The notes: generated by a model from the letters alone, not told the origin. DNA of 64,000 bases from Cognatazoarcus sp050305135 (GCA_050305135.1 JBNLET010000126.1:1-64000); one strand, 5' to 3'. Positions 31,878-40,491 are shown, counted from the stretch's first letter. Translations and numbers: made by a program.

Positions 31878-33989
31878 TCAGGCCGCGCTGGCGGCGGCCC
31901 GGCCGACGGATCGCAGATGCCGTCCCTTGCGCCGGTACAACATGATGGGTGCGCAGCGATCGGCGTCGTGGTAGATGCCGACGCAATCGAGGCACTGGAA
32001 GCAATCGTCGTAATCGATCGCACCGGAGGGATGGATCGCGTCATATTCGCAGTCGTGCCGGCAGCGCTGACAGGGCTGGCCGCACTCGTTGCGGCGTGGC
32101 AGCCAGTCGAGCAGACGCAGCTTGCCGCCGACCGCCATCAGCGCGCCGAGCGGGCACAGGTAGCGGCAGAAGAACTTGTAGTAGAGGCCGGCCAGCAGCA
32201 GCAGCAGCAGCGCGTAGGCCACGAACGGCCAACTGCGCTCGAAGACGACGGTGATCGAGGTCTTGAACGGCTCGACTTCCACCAGCCGCTCGGCCAGTTG
32301 CGGCGCGAGCGCGGCCAGCGCCATCAGTGCCGCCAGAATCAGATAGCGGCCGCGCGACAGCGTGCTGGCCAGCGCTGCCGGCAGCCGGCGAGGCCGCACG
32401 CCCAGCATCCGCATCGGCAGCGCCACGAACTCCTGCAGCGCGCCGAACGGGCACAGCCAGCCGCAGAAGGTACCGCGACCCCAGACGAAGAAGGTCAGCA
32501 GCGTCGCGGCGATCAGCAGCAGCGAAACCGGGTCGTAGAGAAAGCTGCCCAGCCCGGCGCCGGCATTGAGCGACTTGATCGCGCCGGTCACCTGCACGAT
32601 CGACAGCTGGCCCTGCGCGTGCCAGCCGATGTAGCCCAGCGTGAAGGCCAGGAAACCCCAGCGGAAGGCCCGCAGCCGGCGCGCGTCCTCGGCGATCCAG
32701 CGCGGCCGCGCCAGCACCGTGAACAGCAGCAGCAACGCGGCGGCGATGGTCATCAGCTCGGTCTGCCTGGCCTGCCAGGCCTGCAGCCATTCGGGGGGCG
32801 GCGGAGGTGGCCGGTCGAACCACTGCTCGGGAGCCTGGTAATCGAGCGAGACGTTGCGAAAGAACAATTCGGGCTGGATGAAGCCCTTCTTGCGCAGCAG
32901 CGCGTAGTCGAGCTTGACGTGGCCGCCCGGATCGAGCCCGGAGATCGGCGGCAGCGCCAGGCTGAGCTGGCTGTTGAAGGCCGGCAGCCCTGGCGGCTGC
33001 GGCAGTCCCATGTCCAGGTCGCGCATCTCGAACGGCGTGCCGCCCTGCGCGAGCGTCAGCTTCTGCGGGTTGGTGCCGCGCACGAAGTCGCCGTCGACCA
33101 GCGACTCCCGCCCGGCGGTGGCCACCCAGAACGCGTGCTGGCCGGCATCGAGCCGGTCCTTCAGCTTGCCGAAGCCGGCATCGCCCAGCAGCACGCGCCC
33201 GATGCTGGGTGCGTTCAAGTAGGCGAACCACAGCTCCAGGAAGGTGTCTCCCGGATCGCGCGCCGCTTCGGCGTCGTCGCCGGCGACCTCGCTGCCGGCA
33301 TAGAGGGCCTCGACGTCGGCGTTGGACAGGCGCAGGTGGCCGATCGCGCCCATCGCCACCAATTGGTCGAAGGATTTCGCCTCGAACAGGTCTGTCTTCA
33401 CGGTGGCCGGCGGGCCGCTCGCGTCGGCGCCGGCGAAACCGAGCTTGGCGCGTGCCACCGCCAGGGCGCTGGTCAGCACGGTCTGGTTGATGATCCGGAT
33501 CGAGGCGGTGGCCTTGGTGACGCCGTCCAGCACGACCCGGCGTCCATCGCGCGTCGCGCCGGTGCCGCCGTACTTGGAGCTGACCGTGATCGGCGAGGAC
33601 AGGCTGATGCCCTGGTACTGCCTCAGGAAGACCTTCAGCGGATCTTCGCCGAGCCCGCCGAGGAACACCGGTTCGTGCTGGCGCAGCAGCGCCACGTCGA
33701 GGAATACGCCTTCGGCGTCGACCGCCACCAGCATGTTGATCGGCGTCCCCTCGAAACCGGGGATCGGCGCCAGATCGATCGATTCGAAGGCATAGCCGAT
33801 GGGACCGTCGTCCGGCCGCAGCTCGCTCGTGATCGGCCAGGCCTGGATGTCCTGCAGCTTGTCGCCGACCCTCAGCGGCGGAGGAAAGTACTTGGCCACG
33901 TCCTCGCGCGCGAGGTCGCCCGCCCAGCCCGTCAGCATGCAGCAGAGCAGCAGGACGGCGCCAAGCCAGCGCACCAGCGCCCCCGTCAT
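31878..33989 (-). CDS. NosR/NirI-like membrane flavin and Fe-S protein
   Basis: The 703-residue protein has a signal peptide and a periplasmic FMN-binding domain with the flavinylation-type motif DGVTKAT at 155-161. About six membrane helices follow, with two CxxxCP motifs (CGWLCPFGALQEF and CRYLCPLGALMAV). The C-terminal cytoplasmic Fe-S cysteines are CGQPCQRCRHDC and CFQCLDC. This is the NosR/NirI architecture, which passes electrons from quinol to the periplasm. No nos genes are present. It overlaps the response regulator stop (ATGA) in an operon next to a PQQ dehydrogenase, so a role in quinoprotein electron transfer or in sensing is plausible. Confidence 0.82.
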   Translation of the reverse strand: MTGALVRWLGAVLLLCCMLTGWAGDLAREDVAKYFPPPLRVGDKLQDIQAWPITSELRPDDGPIGYAFESIDLAPIPGFEGTPINMLVAVDAEGVFLDVALLRQHEPVFLGGLGEDPLKVFLRQYQGISLSSPITVSSKYGGTGATRDGRRVVLDGVTKATASIRIINQTVLTSALAVARAKLGFAGADASGPPATVKTDLFEAKSFDQLVAMGAIGHLRLSNADVEALYAGSEVAGDDAEAARDPGDTFLELWFAYLNAPSIGRVLLGDAGFGKLKDRLDAGQHAFWVATAGRESLVDGDFVRGTNPQKLTLAQGGTPFEMRDLDMGLPQPPGLPAFNSQLSLALPPISGLDPGGHVKLDYALLRKKGFIQPELFFRNVSLDYQAPEQWFDRPPPPPPEWLQAWQARQTELMTIAAALLLLFTVLARPRWIAEDARRLRAFRWGFLAFTLGYIGWHAQGQLSIVQVTGAIKSLNAGAGLGSFLYDPVSLLLIAATLLTFFVWGRGTFCGWLCPFGALQEFVALPMRMLGVRPRRLPAALASTLSRGRYLILAALMALAALAPQLAERLVEVEPFKTSITVVFERSWPFVAYALLLLLLAGLYYKFFCRYLCPLGALMAVGGKLRLLDWLPRRNECGQPCQRCRHDCEYDAIHPSGAIDYDDCFQCLDCVGIYHDADRCAPIMLYRRKGRHLRSVGRAAASAA

Positions 33990-34636
33990 GCCTCGATCAG
34001 GCCGGAGCGAACTGCGATCAGCGCCAGTTCCGCCGAATTGGACGCGTTCAGCTTCTTCTTGATGTTGTAGAGGTGGGTGCCGACCGTGCTCGGCGACAGG
34101 TGCAGGTCGTCGGCCACCTGGTTGACCGAGCGTCCGCGCGCGAGCTGCAGGAAGACGGCGAATTCCTTGTCGGTCAAGGCCTCGGCCGGATCGCTGCTGT
34201 CGCCGTAGCGGGCCAGCGCCAGCCGCGGCGCCAGGTCGGCGTCCAGGTAGCGCTCGCCGCGCGCGACCCGCGTCACCGCCAGCACCATTTCCTGCGGATC
34301 GGCCCGCTTCGACAGGTAACCGGTGGCGCCGAGCTTCAGCGCCCGGGACGGGATCTGCAGGTCGTCGTGGGCCGACAGCATCAGCACGCGGGCCTGGTCG
34401 TCGTGGGCCCGGATCCGCTCCAGCGCGCCGAGGCCGCCGATGCCGGGCATCGTGACGTCCATCACCGCCGCATCGGGCTGCCGCCGGTCGTAAGCCTGCA
34501 CTGCTTCCTCGCCGCTCGACGCTTCCGCCACGACGCTGGCGCCCGCACCCTCGAGCAGCATGCGAAAGCCCATCCTGACGACCGAGTGGTCGTCGGCGAG
34601 CAGCAGCTTGACGCCGGCCAGCGGCTGGGCAGTCAT
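33986..34636 (-). CDS. NarL/LuxR-type response regulator
   Basis: The 216-residue protein has an N-terminal receiver with phosphoacceptor D60 (AVMDVTMPG) and a C-terminal LuxR-type HTH (LTDKEFAVFLQLARGRSVNQ, then LSPSTVGTHLYNIKKKL). Its start at 34636 overlaps the kinase stop, so the two are a cognate pair. By position it resembles the ExaD/ExaE and AgmR-type systems that control PQQ alcohol dehydrogenases. The target genes are inferred. Confidence 0.9.
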   Translation of the reverse strand: MTAQPLAGVKLLLADDHSVVRMGFRMLLEGAGASVVAEASSGEEAVQAYDRRQPDAAVMDVTMPGIGGLGALERIRAHDDQARVLMLSAHDDLQIPSRALKLGATGYLSKRADPQEMVLAVTRVARGERYLDADLAPRLALARYGDSSDPAEALTDKEFAVFLQLARGRSVNQVADDLHLSPSTVGTHLYNIKKKLNASNSAELALIAVRSGLIEA

Positions 34637-36036
34637 GACTTGTCTCCTTGATCGTGGTGGGACGCATCGCGCGCCGCCAGCCCGGCCGCGCTGCCGCGCT
34701 TGGGCAGCGGCAGCAGCGCGATGACCATCGCGCCGCCGTCGGGGCTTTCCTCCAGGCCGAGCCGGCCACCCAGCGCCTGCACGCGTTCGCGCATGCCGGT
34801 CAGGCCGAAGCGGTTGGCGGCGGTGTCGGGGCCGAAACCGCGGCCGTCGTCGCTGATCGTCAGCGTGAGTTCCTTTTCGTTGCAGTGCGCGCGGACGCGT
34901 ACGCGCGCGGCATTGGAATGGCGGGCGACGTTGGTCAGGCTTTCCTGCAGGATGCGCAGCACCGACAGGCAGAAATCCTCCGGTAGCGATTTCGGCTCGG
35001 TGACGATGCTCTGTTCCAGTTCGAACTCGGGATAGAGGCCCGACCAGTGGTCGCAGTATTCGACCAGTGCGGCCGCCAGCCGGCCGCGCGGCAGCGGTTC
35101 GGGCCGGCGCAGCCGGGCCAGGATGTGGCGCACGCCGTCCTGCATCTGGCTGGTCATCGCGAGGATCGCCTGCGCGCTGCCATGCACGCCGGGCTGCTCG
35201 CCGCTGCGCTGCACGATCGCACCGGCCATCGCGCGTACGGCGGTGACGCTCTGGCCGATCTCGTCGTGCAGTTCGCGTGCGATCTGCCGCCGCTCTTCCT
35301 CGAGGCGCGCCTGCAGCGCCTGGTTGAAGGCCTGGTCCTCCTCCAGACGGGCGTTGCGGCGCAGGCTCGAATCGAGTTCGTCGGCCATGCGGTTGTAGCG
35401 CTCGGCCAGGCGATCGAGTTCGGCCACGCCGTGGCTCGGCAGGCGCACGTCGAAGCGCCCGTCGGCGGTCTGCTCGAGCGCGGCCTCGAGCGCCGCCAGC
35501 GGCCCCAGCGTGCGGTTGATGGCCTGCCTGACGACCAGGCCGAGCAGCACCAGCAGCGCCAGCGCCCAGCCGCTGACCTGGCTCAGGTGGTCCCAGGCGT
35601 CCAGCGTGGAACGGGAGGCGTCGGGAATCAGGATCAGGCGCAGGCCGTCCACGTCGTGGACCGTCGGTTCGAAGTGCGGCATCACCAGCGCCGCGAACCA
35701 AGCCGGCGCGTCGCGCCCCAGCTTGTAGGTGGAGCCCGGCGAGCGGTAGCGCAGATGACCTTCGCCGTCGCGCACTTCGAGGCTGTTGGCGCGCACGCGT
35801 CCGACCGCGGCCAGTTGCTCGACCAGTTGCGCGGTGTCGCCGCGCAGCCTGGCTTCGTCGGCCAGCACGCTCATCCACTGGTCGGCCACCCGCGTGGCGG
35901 CCGTCACTTCCTCGTGGATCGCCTCGCGCGTCGTGTAGCCCCACCACAGGCCGGCCAGCAGCAGGATCAGCGCGGCGGCGCCGGTGACCAGCAGGCCGAT
36001 CCGGTCGTGCAGCCGATGGACCACCCGTTTCAACAT
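34633..36036 (-). CDS. HisKA_3-type sensor histidine kinase
   Basis: The 467-residue inner-membrane kinase has helices at about 13-33 and 155-170 flanking a 120-residue periplasmic sensor. A HAMP domain (GPLAALEAALEQTADG), a coiled coil and the dimerisation box with H257 (IARELHDEIGQSV) follow. The ATPase domain carries ISDDGRGFG. This is the NarX/UhpB class that pairs with NarL-type regulators. Its stop overlaps the response regulator start. The periplasmic sensor would suit detection of an alcohol or of pathway flux. Confidence 0.92.
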   Translation of the reverse strand: MLKRVVHRLHDRIGLLVTGAAALILLLAGLWWGYTTREAIHEEVTAATRVADQWMSVLADEARLRGDTAQLVEQLAAVGRVRANSLEVRDGEGHLRYRSPGSTYKLGRDAPAWFAALVMPHFEPTVHDVDGLRLILIPDASRSTLDAWDHLSQVSGWALALLVLLGLVVRQAINRTLGPLAALEAALEQTADGRFDVRLPSHGVAELDRLAERYNRMADELDSSLRRNARLEEDQAFNQALQARLEEERRQIARELHDEIGQSVTAVRAMAGAIVQRSGEQPGVHGSAQAILAMTSQMQDGVRHILARLRRPEPLPRGRLAAALVEYCDHWSGLYPEFELEQSIVTEPKSLPEDFCLSVLRILQESLTNVARHSNAARVRVRAHCNEKELTLTISDDGRGFGPDTAANRFGLTGMRERVQALGGRLGLEESPDGGAMVIALLPLPKRGSAAGLAARDASHHDQGDKS

Positions 36037-36404
36037 CTATCCTCCCCAGCGATAGCGCGCCGGCCGACGAAGGCGGCGCGAGGAGTGCCCGGGGCGACGA
36101 ACTGCTCGTCGCGCCACGCGTTGCCGTCGGTCGGGGACGCGCCGGCCGCGTCGAACGGATTCGAGGCCAGTGCGCCGGCCGTCGCGTGCTCGTGATCGAA
36201 CAGATTATCGACGCGGCTGCACAGGGTCCAGCCGCCCATCGCGTACACGGCGTCCACGTTGACCCGCGCGTGGCCGTCCGCCTTGCCGCTGTCGCCGGCT
36301 TCCCGCGGTGCGTCGGCCGGCACCCGTCCGTTCGGTGCGCCGATGCCGGGCAGACGCGTCGGGGGCGGCGGTGTGCGCTGACGTCTCGTCTCGTTGTTGA
36401 TCAT
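36030..36404 (-). pseudogene. C-terminal remnant of a TonB-dependent receptor
   Basis: The 124-codon frame from ATG 36404 contains a recognisable end of a TonB-dependent outer-membrane receptor: VNVDAVYAMGGWTLCSRVDN, then LFDHEHATAGAL, DEQFVAPGTPRAAFVG. Only the last two or so beta-strands remain. The plug and most of the barrel are gone, and the final aromatic residue expected of an outer-membrane barrel is missing. It lies between a tonB gene and the histidine kinase, so a dedicated receptor once stood here. A ribosome-binding site (GAGGAAG) before ATG 36404 means a small peptide could still be made. Confidence 0.75.
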
Positions 36405-36432
36405 CTTCCTCGCCTTGGAGCAGAACTCATGC

Positions 36433-37197
36433 CTAGCCGGCGCGCAGCTTGTAGCGCACCGGTACCGTGATCTCCAGGTCCTGCTCGTCGAAGCCGTGCG
36501 GCGGCTTCGGCAGCGGTTCGCTCTGCTGCACCAGCTCCACCGCGTGCTTGTCCAGCACCTCGTGTCCACTGGAGCGGAGGATCTGCACCGACGCCAGGCC
36601 GCCGGTGGGGGCGATGGTCAGCCGCAGCAGCACTTCGCCCTCCCAGCCGCGCATCGCGGCCAGGCGCGGGTAGTTCTGCCGGCTTGCGAAGCGGCGCGAG
36701 AGTTCATCGCCGTAGCGTTGCAGCAGCCGCGGGTCCGGCGCAGGCGGCGGTGGCGGGGCCGGTTCGGGGGCCGCTGTCGGTGCGGGGACGATGCGCCTCG
36801 GCGCGGGCTCGGGCTCGGGCGGCGCCGTCGGTATGACCGGCTCGGGCGGCGGAAGGGGCTGGGCCACCGGTTTCGGTCGGGGCTTCGGTTTCGGTACGGG
36901 CCTCGGCTTCGGTTTGGGTTTCGGTTTCGGTTTTGGTTTGGGCGGTGGCGCTGGTGGCGGCGGAGGAGGGGGCGCCTCGACTACCGGCGGTGGCGGGGTC
37001 GGCTCGGGCGGCGGTGGCGGGGCCGGCTCGGGCGGCGTTGGCGGCGCCGGCGGTGCGACCATGAAGACCTGCATTACCGGCAGCGGCGGCAGCGGAGCCT
37101 GGCTCAGGTTCGGCAGCGCGGCGAACAGCAGCGCATGCAGCAGCAGCGAGGCCGGCAGCGCCCAGCGCGTGAGGCGCGCAGACGCAGGGTCGGGCAT
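36433..37197 (-). CDS. tonB: Energy transducer TonB
   Basis: The 254-residue TonB protein has an N-terminal membrane anchor (ALPASLLLHALLFAALPNL) with the conserved histidine. A very long Pro/Lys/Glu periplasmic spacer follows (PKPKPKPKPKPRPVPKPKP), and a C-terminal TonB domain contains YPRLAAMRGWEGEVLLRLTI. ATG 37197 gives a proper anchor; the longer frame to 37821 is intergenic. It carries its own sigma-54 promoter match at 37272-37288. It presumably energised the receptor whose remnant lies just downstream. Confidence 0.92.
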   Translation of the reverse strand: MPDPASARLTRWALPASLLLHALLFAALPNLSQAPLPPLPVMQVFMVAPPAPPTPPEPAPPPPPEPTPPPPVVEAPPPPPPPAPPPKPKPKPKPKPKPRPVPKPKPRPKPVAQPLPPPEPVIPTAPPEPEPAPRRIVPAPTAAPEPAPPPPPAPDPRLLQRYGDELSRRFASRQNYPRLAAMRGWEGEVLLRLTIAPTGGLASVQILRSSGHEVLDKHAVELVQQSEPLPKPPHGFDEQDLEITVPVRYKLRAG

Positions 37198-37271
37198 GAA
37201 CGAGTAGGGCTGCAGCGGGGCCGACGGCACTGGGTGGGAGCGGACTCGGTAGCGGGAAAGGCCGATGCTCG

Positions 37272-37288
37272 CGCAAGTGGCGTGCCAG
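37272..37288 (-). promoter_or_regulatory. Sigma-54 promoter of tonB
   Basis: The minus strand reads CTGGCACGCCACTTGCG. The -24 GG and -12 GC are exactly ten bases apart, matching YTGGCACG-N4-TTGC. Predicted transcription starts near 37261, about 63 bases before the tonB ATG. Confidence 0.78.
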
Positions 37289-37567
37289 AGGAAGCCCACG
37301 AGATCCCGCTGGCGACGAAAATTTCGTGACCGCGGCCGCCTGATACCCGAGTCGCGAGCCTTTTGTGCCAATACGGAGCAGGTGGCAAGTTTCGGAACAG
37401 GTGCCCCGATCAACAGACGCGAACCCCTCCCTTCATCCGGCGCGCCTCGTACAGACGGCCCCGTATGGCCGGAATGTCGAACAGCGACGGGCGATTTCAG
37501 CCGATTCGGCGGCCTCGTCGGGCGCTCCTCGCGGGCGCAGGCGACGAACGTCGGGGACCGGCTCCAT

Positions 37568-37584
37568 TTGGCATGTCCCTTGCG
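37568..37584 (+). promoter_or_regulatory. Sigma-54 promoter of the PQQ alcohol dehydrogenase
   Basis: TTGGCATGTCCCTTGCG has GG at 37570-37571 and GC at 37582-37583 with the required ten-base gap. Predicted transcription starts near 37595, about 65 bases before ATG 37661. Confidence 0.8.
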
Positions 37585-37660
37585 GAACCGCGGTGGCGCT
37601 TCCGGATGGCCTCGCACCGGGCCGACGGGGCCGCACCGAAAATAATGAGGAGGTATTTTG

Positions 37661-39448
37661 ATGAAAGACTGGAGCAAGATTCGCTCGCCGCGTGGCTTTG
37701 CGATCGGCGTCATCGCCGCATCGGTCATGGTCTGGGGCAGTGCCGGCGCGGGCGTGACCGATGCCGACATCGTGAACGACGCCAAGACCACCGGCGACGT
37801 GGTGTCCTTCGGCATGGGCACCCAGGGCCAGCGCTACAGCACGCTGGACAAGATCAACACGTCGACCGTCGGCAATCTGGTGCCGGCCTGGACGATGTCC
37901 TTCGGCGGCGAGAAGCAGCGCGGCCAGGAATCCCAGCCGCTGGTGCATGACGGTCGCCTGTTCGTGACCGCCTCCTACAGCCGGCTGTTCGCCTTCGACG
38001 CCAAGACCGGCAAGAAGCTCTGGAAGTACGAGCACCGCCTGCCGGACGGCATCATGCCGTGCTGCGACGTGATCAACCGCGGTGCCGCGCTGTACGACAA
38101 CCTGGTCATCTTCGGCACGCTGGACGCCCAGTTGCTGGCCTTCGACGTCAAGACCGGCAAGCGCGTGTGGCGTGAGAAGGTCGATGACTATCACGCCGGC
38201 TACTCGATGTCGGCCGCGCCGATCGTCGTCAAGGGCATGGTCATCACCGGCGTGTCCGGCGGCGAATTCGGCGTCATCGGCCGCCTCGAGGCGCGCGACG
38301 CGAAGACCGGCAAGCTGAAGTGGATCCGGCCGACCGTCGAAGGCCACATGGGCTACACCTTCGACGCTGCAGGCAACAAGAAGGAAAACGGCATCTCCGG
38401 CACCAAGAATGCCTCCTGGCCGGGCGACCTGTGGCAGACCGGCGGTGCGGCCACCTGGAACGGCGCGACCTACGATCCGGAAACCAACCTGATCTACGTC
38501 GGCACCGGCAACCCGGCGCCGTGGAACAGCTGGAACCGTCCGGGCGACAACCTGTTCTCGTCCTCGACCGTCGCGATCAACCCCGATACCGGCAAGATCG
38601 TCTGGCATTACCAGAACACCCCGCACGACGGCTGGGATTTCGACGGTGTGAACGAGTTCGTGTCGTTCGACTACAAGGATCCGAAGACCGGCAAGGTCAT
38701 CAAGGCAGGCGGCAAGGCCGACCGGAACGGTTTCTTCTTCGTCAACGACCGCACCAACGGCAAGCTGCTGAACGCCTTCCCGTTCGTCAACAAGATCACC
38801 TGGGCCGAGAAGATCGATGTCGCCACCGGCCGCCCGGTCTACAACGACGCGAACCGTCCGGGCAATCCGGCCAAGTCCGCCGACGGTAAGAAGGGCGAGG
38901 TGGTGTTCGCCGCACCGTCCTTCCTGGGTGGCAAGAACCAGATGCAGATGGCCTACAACCCGACCACCGGCCTGTTCTACGTGCCGGCCAACGAGTGGGG
39001 CATGGACATCTGGAACGAGCCGGTGTCGTACAAGAAAGGCGCGGCCTATCTCGGCGCGGGCTTCACGATCAAGGCGCTGCATGACGACTACATCGGTTCT
39101 CTGCGCGCAATCGATCCGGTCAAGGGCGAGATCGTGTGGGAGCAGAAGAACTACGCTCCGTTGTGGGGCGGTGTTCTGACCACCGCCGGCGGGCTGACCT
39201 TCTACGGTACGCCGGAAGGCTTCTTCAAGGCCCTCGACGCCAAGAGCGGCAAGGAGCTGTGGAGCTTCCAGGTCGGTACCGGCATCGTCGCGCCGCCGAT
39301 CACCTGGGAACAGGACGGCGAGCAGTACATCGCCGTGACGGCCGGCTGGGGTGGCGCCGTGCCGCTGTGGGGTGGCGACGTCGCGAAGCGCGTGAACTAC
39401 CTCGAGCAAGGCGGTTCGGTCTGGGTCTTCAAGCTGCACAAGTCTTGA
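37661..39448 (+). CDS. exaA: PQQ-dependent alcohol dehydrogenase, ExaA/PedH type, predicted lanthanide-dependent
   Basis: The 595-residue periplasmic quinoprotein oxidises alcohols and passes electrons to a c-type cytochrome. A signal peptide (ASVMVWGSAGAGV) is followed by an eight-bladed propeller. It has the adjacent disulfide C134-C135 (MPCCDVINRGAALY, typical of the ExaA/Ped branch), catalytic D326, and a second aspartate D328 in HDGWDFDG. That extra Asp two residues after the catalytic one marks XoxF- and PedH-like enzymes that bind a lanthanide; calcium enzymes have Ala or Ser there. The start is ATG 37661, because GAGGAGGT at 37647-37654 suits it better than the in-frame TTG at 37658. 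Substrate range is unknown. Confidence 0.92.
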   Translation: MKDWSKIRSPRGFAIGVIAASVMVWGSAGAGVTDADIVNDAKTTGDVVSFGMGTQGQRYSTLDKINTSTVGNLVPAWTMSFGGEKQRGQESQPLVHDGRLFVTASYSRLFAFDAKTGKKLWKYEHRLPDGIMPCCDVINRGAALYDNLVIFGTLDAQLLAFDVKTGKRVWREKVDDYHAGYSMSAAPIVVKGMVITGVSGGEFGVIGRLEARDAKTGKLKWIRPTVEGHMGYTFDAAGNKKENGISGTKNASWPGDLWQTGGAATWNGATYDPETNLIYVGTGNPAPWNSWNRPGDNLFSSSTVAINPDTGKIVWHYQNTPHDGWDFDGVNEFVSFDYKDPKTGKVIKAGGKADRNGFFFVNDRTNGKLLNAFPFVNKITWAEKIDVATGRPVYNDANRPGNPAKSADGKKGEVVFAAPSFLGGKNQMQMAYNPTTGLFYVPANEWGMDIWNEPVSYKKGAAYLGAGFTIKALHDDYIGSLRAIDPVKGEIVWEQKNYAPLWGGVLTTAGGLTFYGTPEGFFKALDAKSGKELWSFQVGTGIVAPPITWEQDGEQYIAVTAGWGGAVPLWGGDVAKRVNYLEQGGSVWVFKLHKS

Positions 39449-39482
39449 TCGGCCCGTTGCCCTGCTCGGCAGGGTGAAAGTT

Positions 39483-39520
39483 ACGGCACGGCCGCCGAGG
39501 CGGTCGTGCCGTTTCCGTTT
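39483..39520 (+). terminator. Intrinsic terminator after the PQQ dehydrogenase
   Basis: ACGGCACGGCCGC (39483-39495) pairs with GCGGTCGTGCCGT (39500-39512) with one G-T wobble and a four-base loop, followed by TTCCGTTT. It separates the dehydrogenase transcript from the downstream cytochrome c gene. Confidence 0.75.
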
Positions 39521-39650
39521 CAGAACGCAACAGCGGATGTCGATCGGGAACAATCAGGTTCCGGGGATGGAGCGAGCCCGGTATCCTCGGCATCGGCCGC
39601 GGGGCGCCCGCCCGCACCGCCGGGAATGCTTCCCGCAGAGTGCTGTTCAG

Positions 39651-39667
39651 GTGGCATGGCTGTTGCA
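39651..39667 (+). promoter_or_regulatory. Sigma-54 promoter ahead of the decayed regulator and cytochrome c
   Basis: GTGGCATGGCTGTTGCA has GG at 39653-39654 and GC at 39665-39666, ten bases apart. Predicted transcription starts near 39678. The nearest intact gene, the cytochrome c at 40108, is 430 bases on, with a LuxR-type pseudogene between. Confidence 0.75.
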
Positions 39668-39765
39668 GCATTCAAACAATCTGTCCTCGATGGAGCAGTG
39701 TGTGGACCTTCGAAGAACGCTCGCGACCCGCGTCCGCATCTACGGCCTCGAGCCAGAGCGACGGC

Positions 39766-40069
39766 AGCAGGCTCGCCGCGCTCGACCGCCTGGTCAAGAA
39801 CTGCCAGCCGGAGGATATGCGGGCCGACATCGGCGCCGTCGCGGCAGGCCGCTCGAACGCCCGACGCCGAGCGCGTTCGAAGTGCTTCGGCCGGCGGCGA
39901 AGTGCCGGAAACGGTCGTGGCCCGCATGTATCCGAGTCCGCAGACCATTCCCAATCACCGCTCGGCGATTCGTCGCGAGCTCGGTGGCGAGAACGATTTC
40001 ATGCTCACGCAACGGGCCGTCCGAGATGGCCTGGTGCAGCTGGATGCTCCAGGGCGGGCCGCCGCTTGA
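39766..40069 (+). pseudogene. Frameshifted LuxR/NarL-type regulator remnant
   Basis: Joining three frames gives a NarL/LuxR C-terminus. The first part is LAALDRLVKNCQPEDMRADI in frame one. The second is LERPTPSAFEVLR in another frame. The third is VPETVVARMYPSPQTIPNHR, continuing SAIRRELG, to a stop at 40069. The last part aligns with the family pattern of HTH helices (AxxMxxSxxTVxNHxSAIxRKLG). Two frameshifts, near 39845-39870 and 39880-39900, break it, and no intact receiver domain is visible upstream. It sits between the PQQ dehydrogenase and cytochrome c, where an AgmR/ErbR-type regulator could have been. Confidence 0.65.
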
Positions 40070-40107
40070 GCCTGGTTTTACACGACTATCCAAACAGGAG
40101 GATTAGA

Positions 40108-40491
40108 ATGAAAGTCATTCCCCAAATCATCGTCGCCGCACTCGGCCTTGCCGTGGCCGGCCTCGCCGTCGCCGGCAACGAAGGCGATGAACACATGCGC
40201 AAGCTGGCCGCCACGTCCGGCTGCCTGACCTGCCATTCGGTCGAGTCCGGCAAGCCGGGCCCGAAAGGCATGGATCCGATCGGCCCGGCCTGGCAAGACG
40301 TGGCCAAGCAGTACCACGGCAAGCCCGGTGCGCAGGACTTCCTGACCCGTGTCGTACTGGAGGGCTCAAGCCCCTACAGCAGCCACTGGAAGGGCAAGGT
40401 CAGCGGCCTGGCGATGCCGCCCAACGCTTCGGCGATCAAGGAAACCGACGCCCGCCTGCTGGTGAGCTGGATCCTGTCGCTGGCCCAATGA
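40108..40491 (+). CDS. Periplasmic monoheme cytochrome c
   Basis: The 127-residue cytochrome c has a signal peptide (IIVAALGLAVAGLAVA-G) and a heme site CLTCH at residues 39-43. A distal methionine candidate lies in GLAMPPNAS, and the C-terminus LLVSWILSLAQ is the usual class I helix. It is a likely electron acceptor for the upstream quinoprotein or donor to an oxidase. ATG 40108 is preceded by AGGAGGA. The longer frame to 39640 is pseudogene sequence. Confidence 0.92.
   Translation: MKVIPQIIVAALGLAVAGLAVAGNEGDEHMRKLAATSGCLTCHSVESGKPGPKGMDPIGPAWQDVAKQYHGKPGAQDFLTRVVLEGSSPYSSHWKGKVSGLAMPPNASAIKETDARLLVSWILSLAQ

Larger units (their letters stand above)
37198..37660. other. 463-bp divergent control region, tonB versus PQQ dehydrogenase
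   Basis: No gene is seen here. It holds two divergent sigma-54 promoter matches (37272-37288 on the minus strand, 37568-37584 on the plus strand), about 280 bases apart. That leaves ample room for shared upstream activator sites. Confidence 0.7.

Noticed and set aside
36704..37207. Gly-rich plus-strand frames opposite tonB
   Set aside because: They are the complement of the Pro/Lys codon repeats of the TonB spacer.
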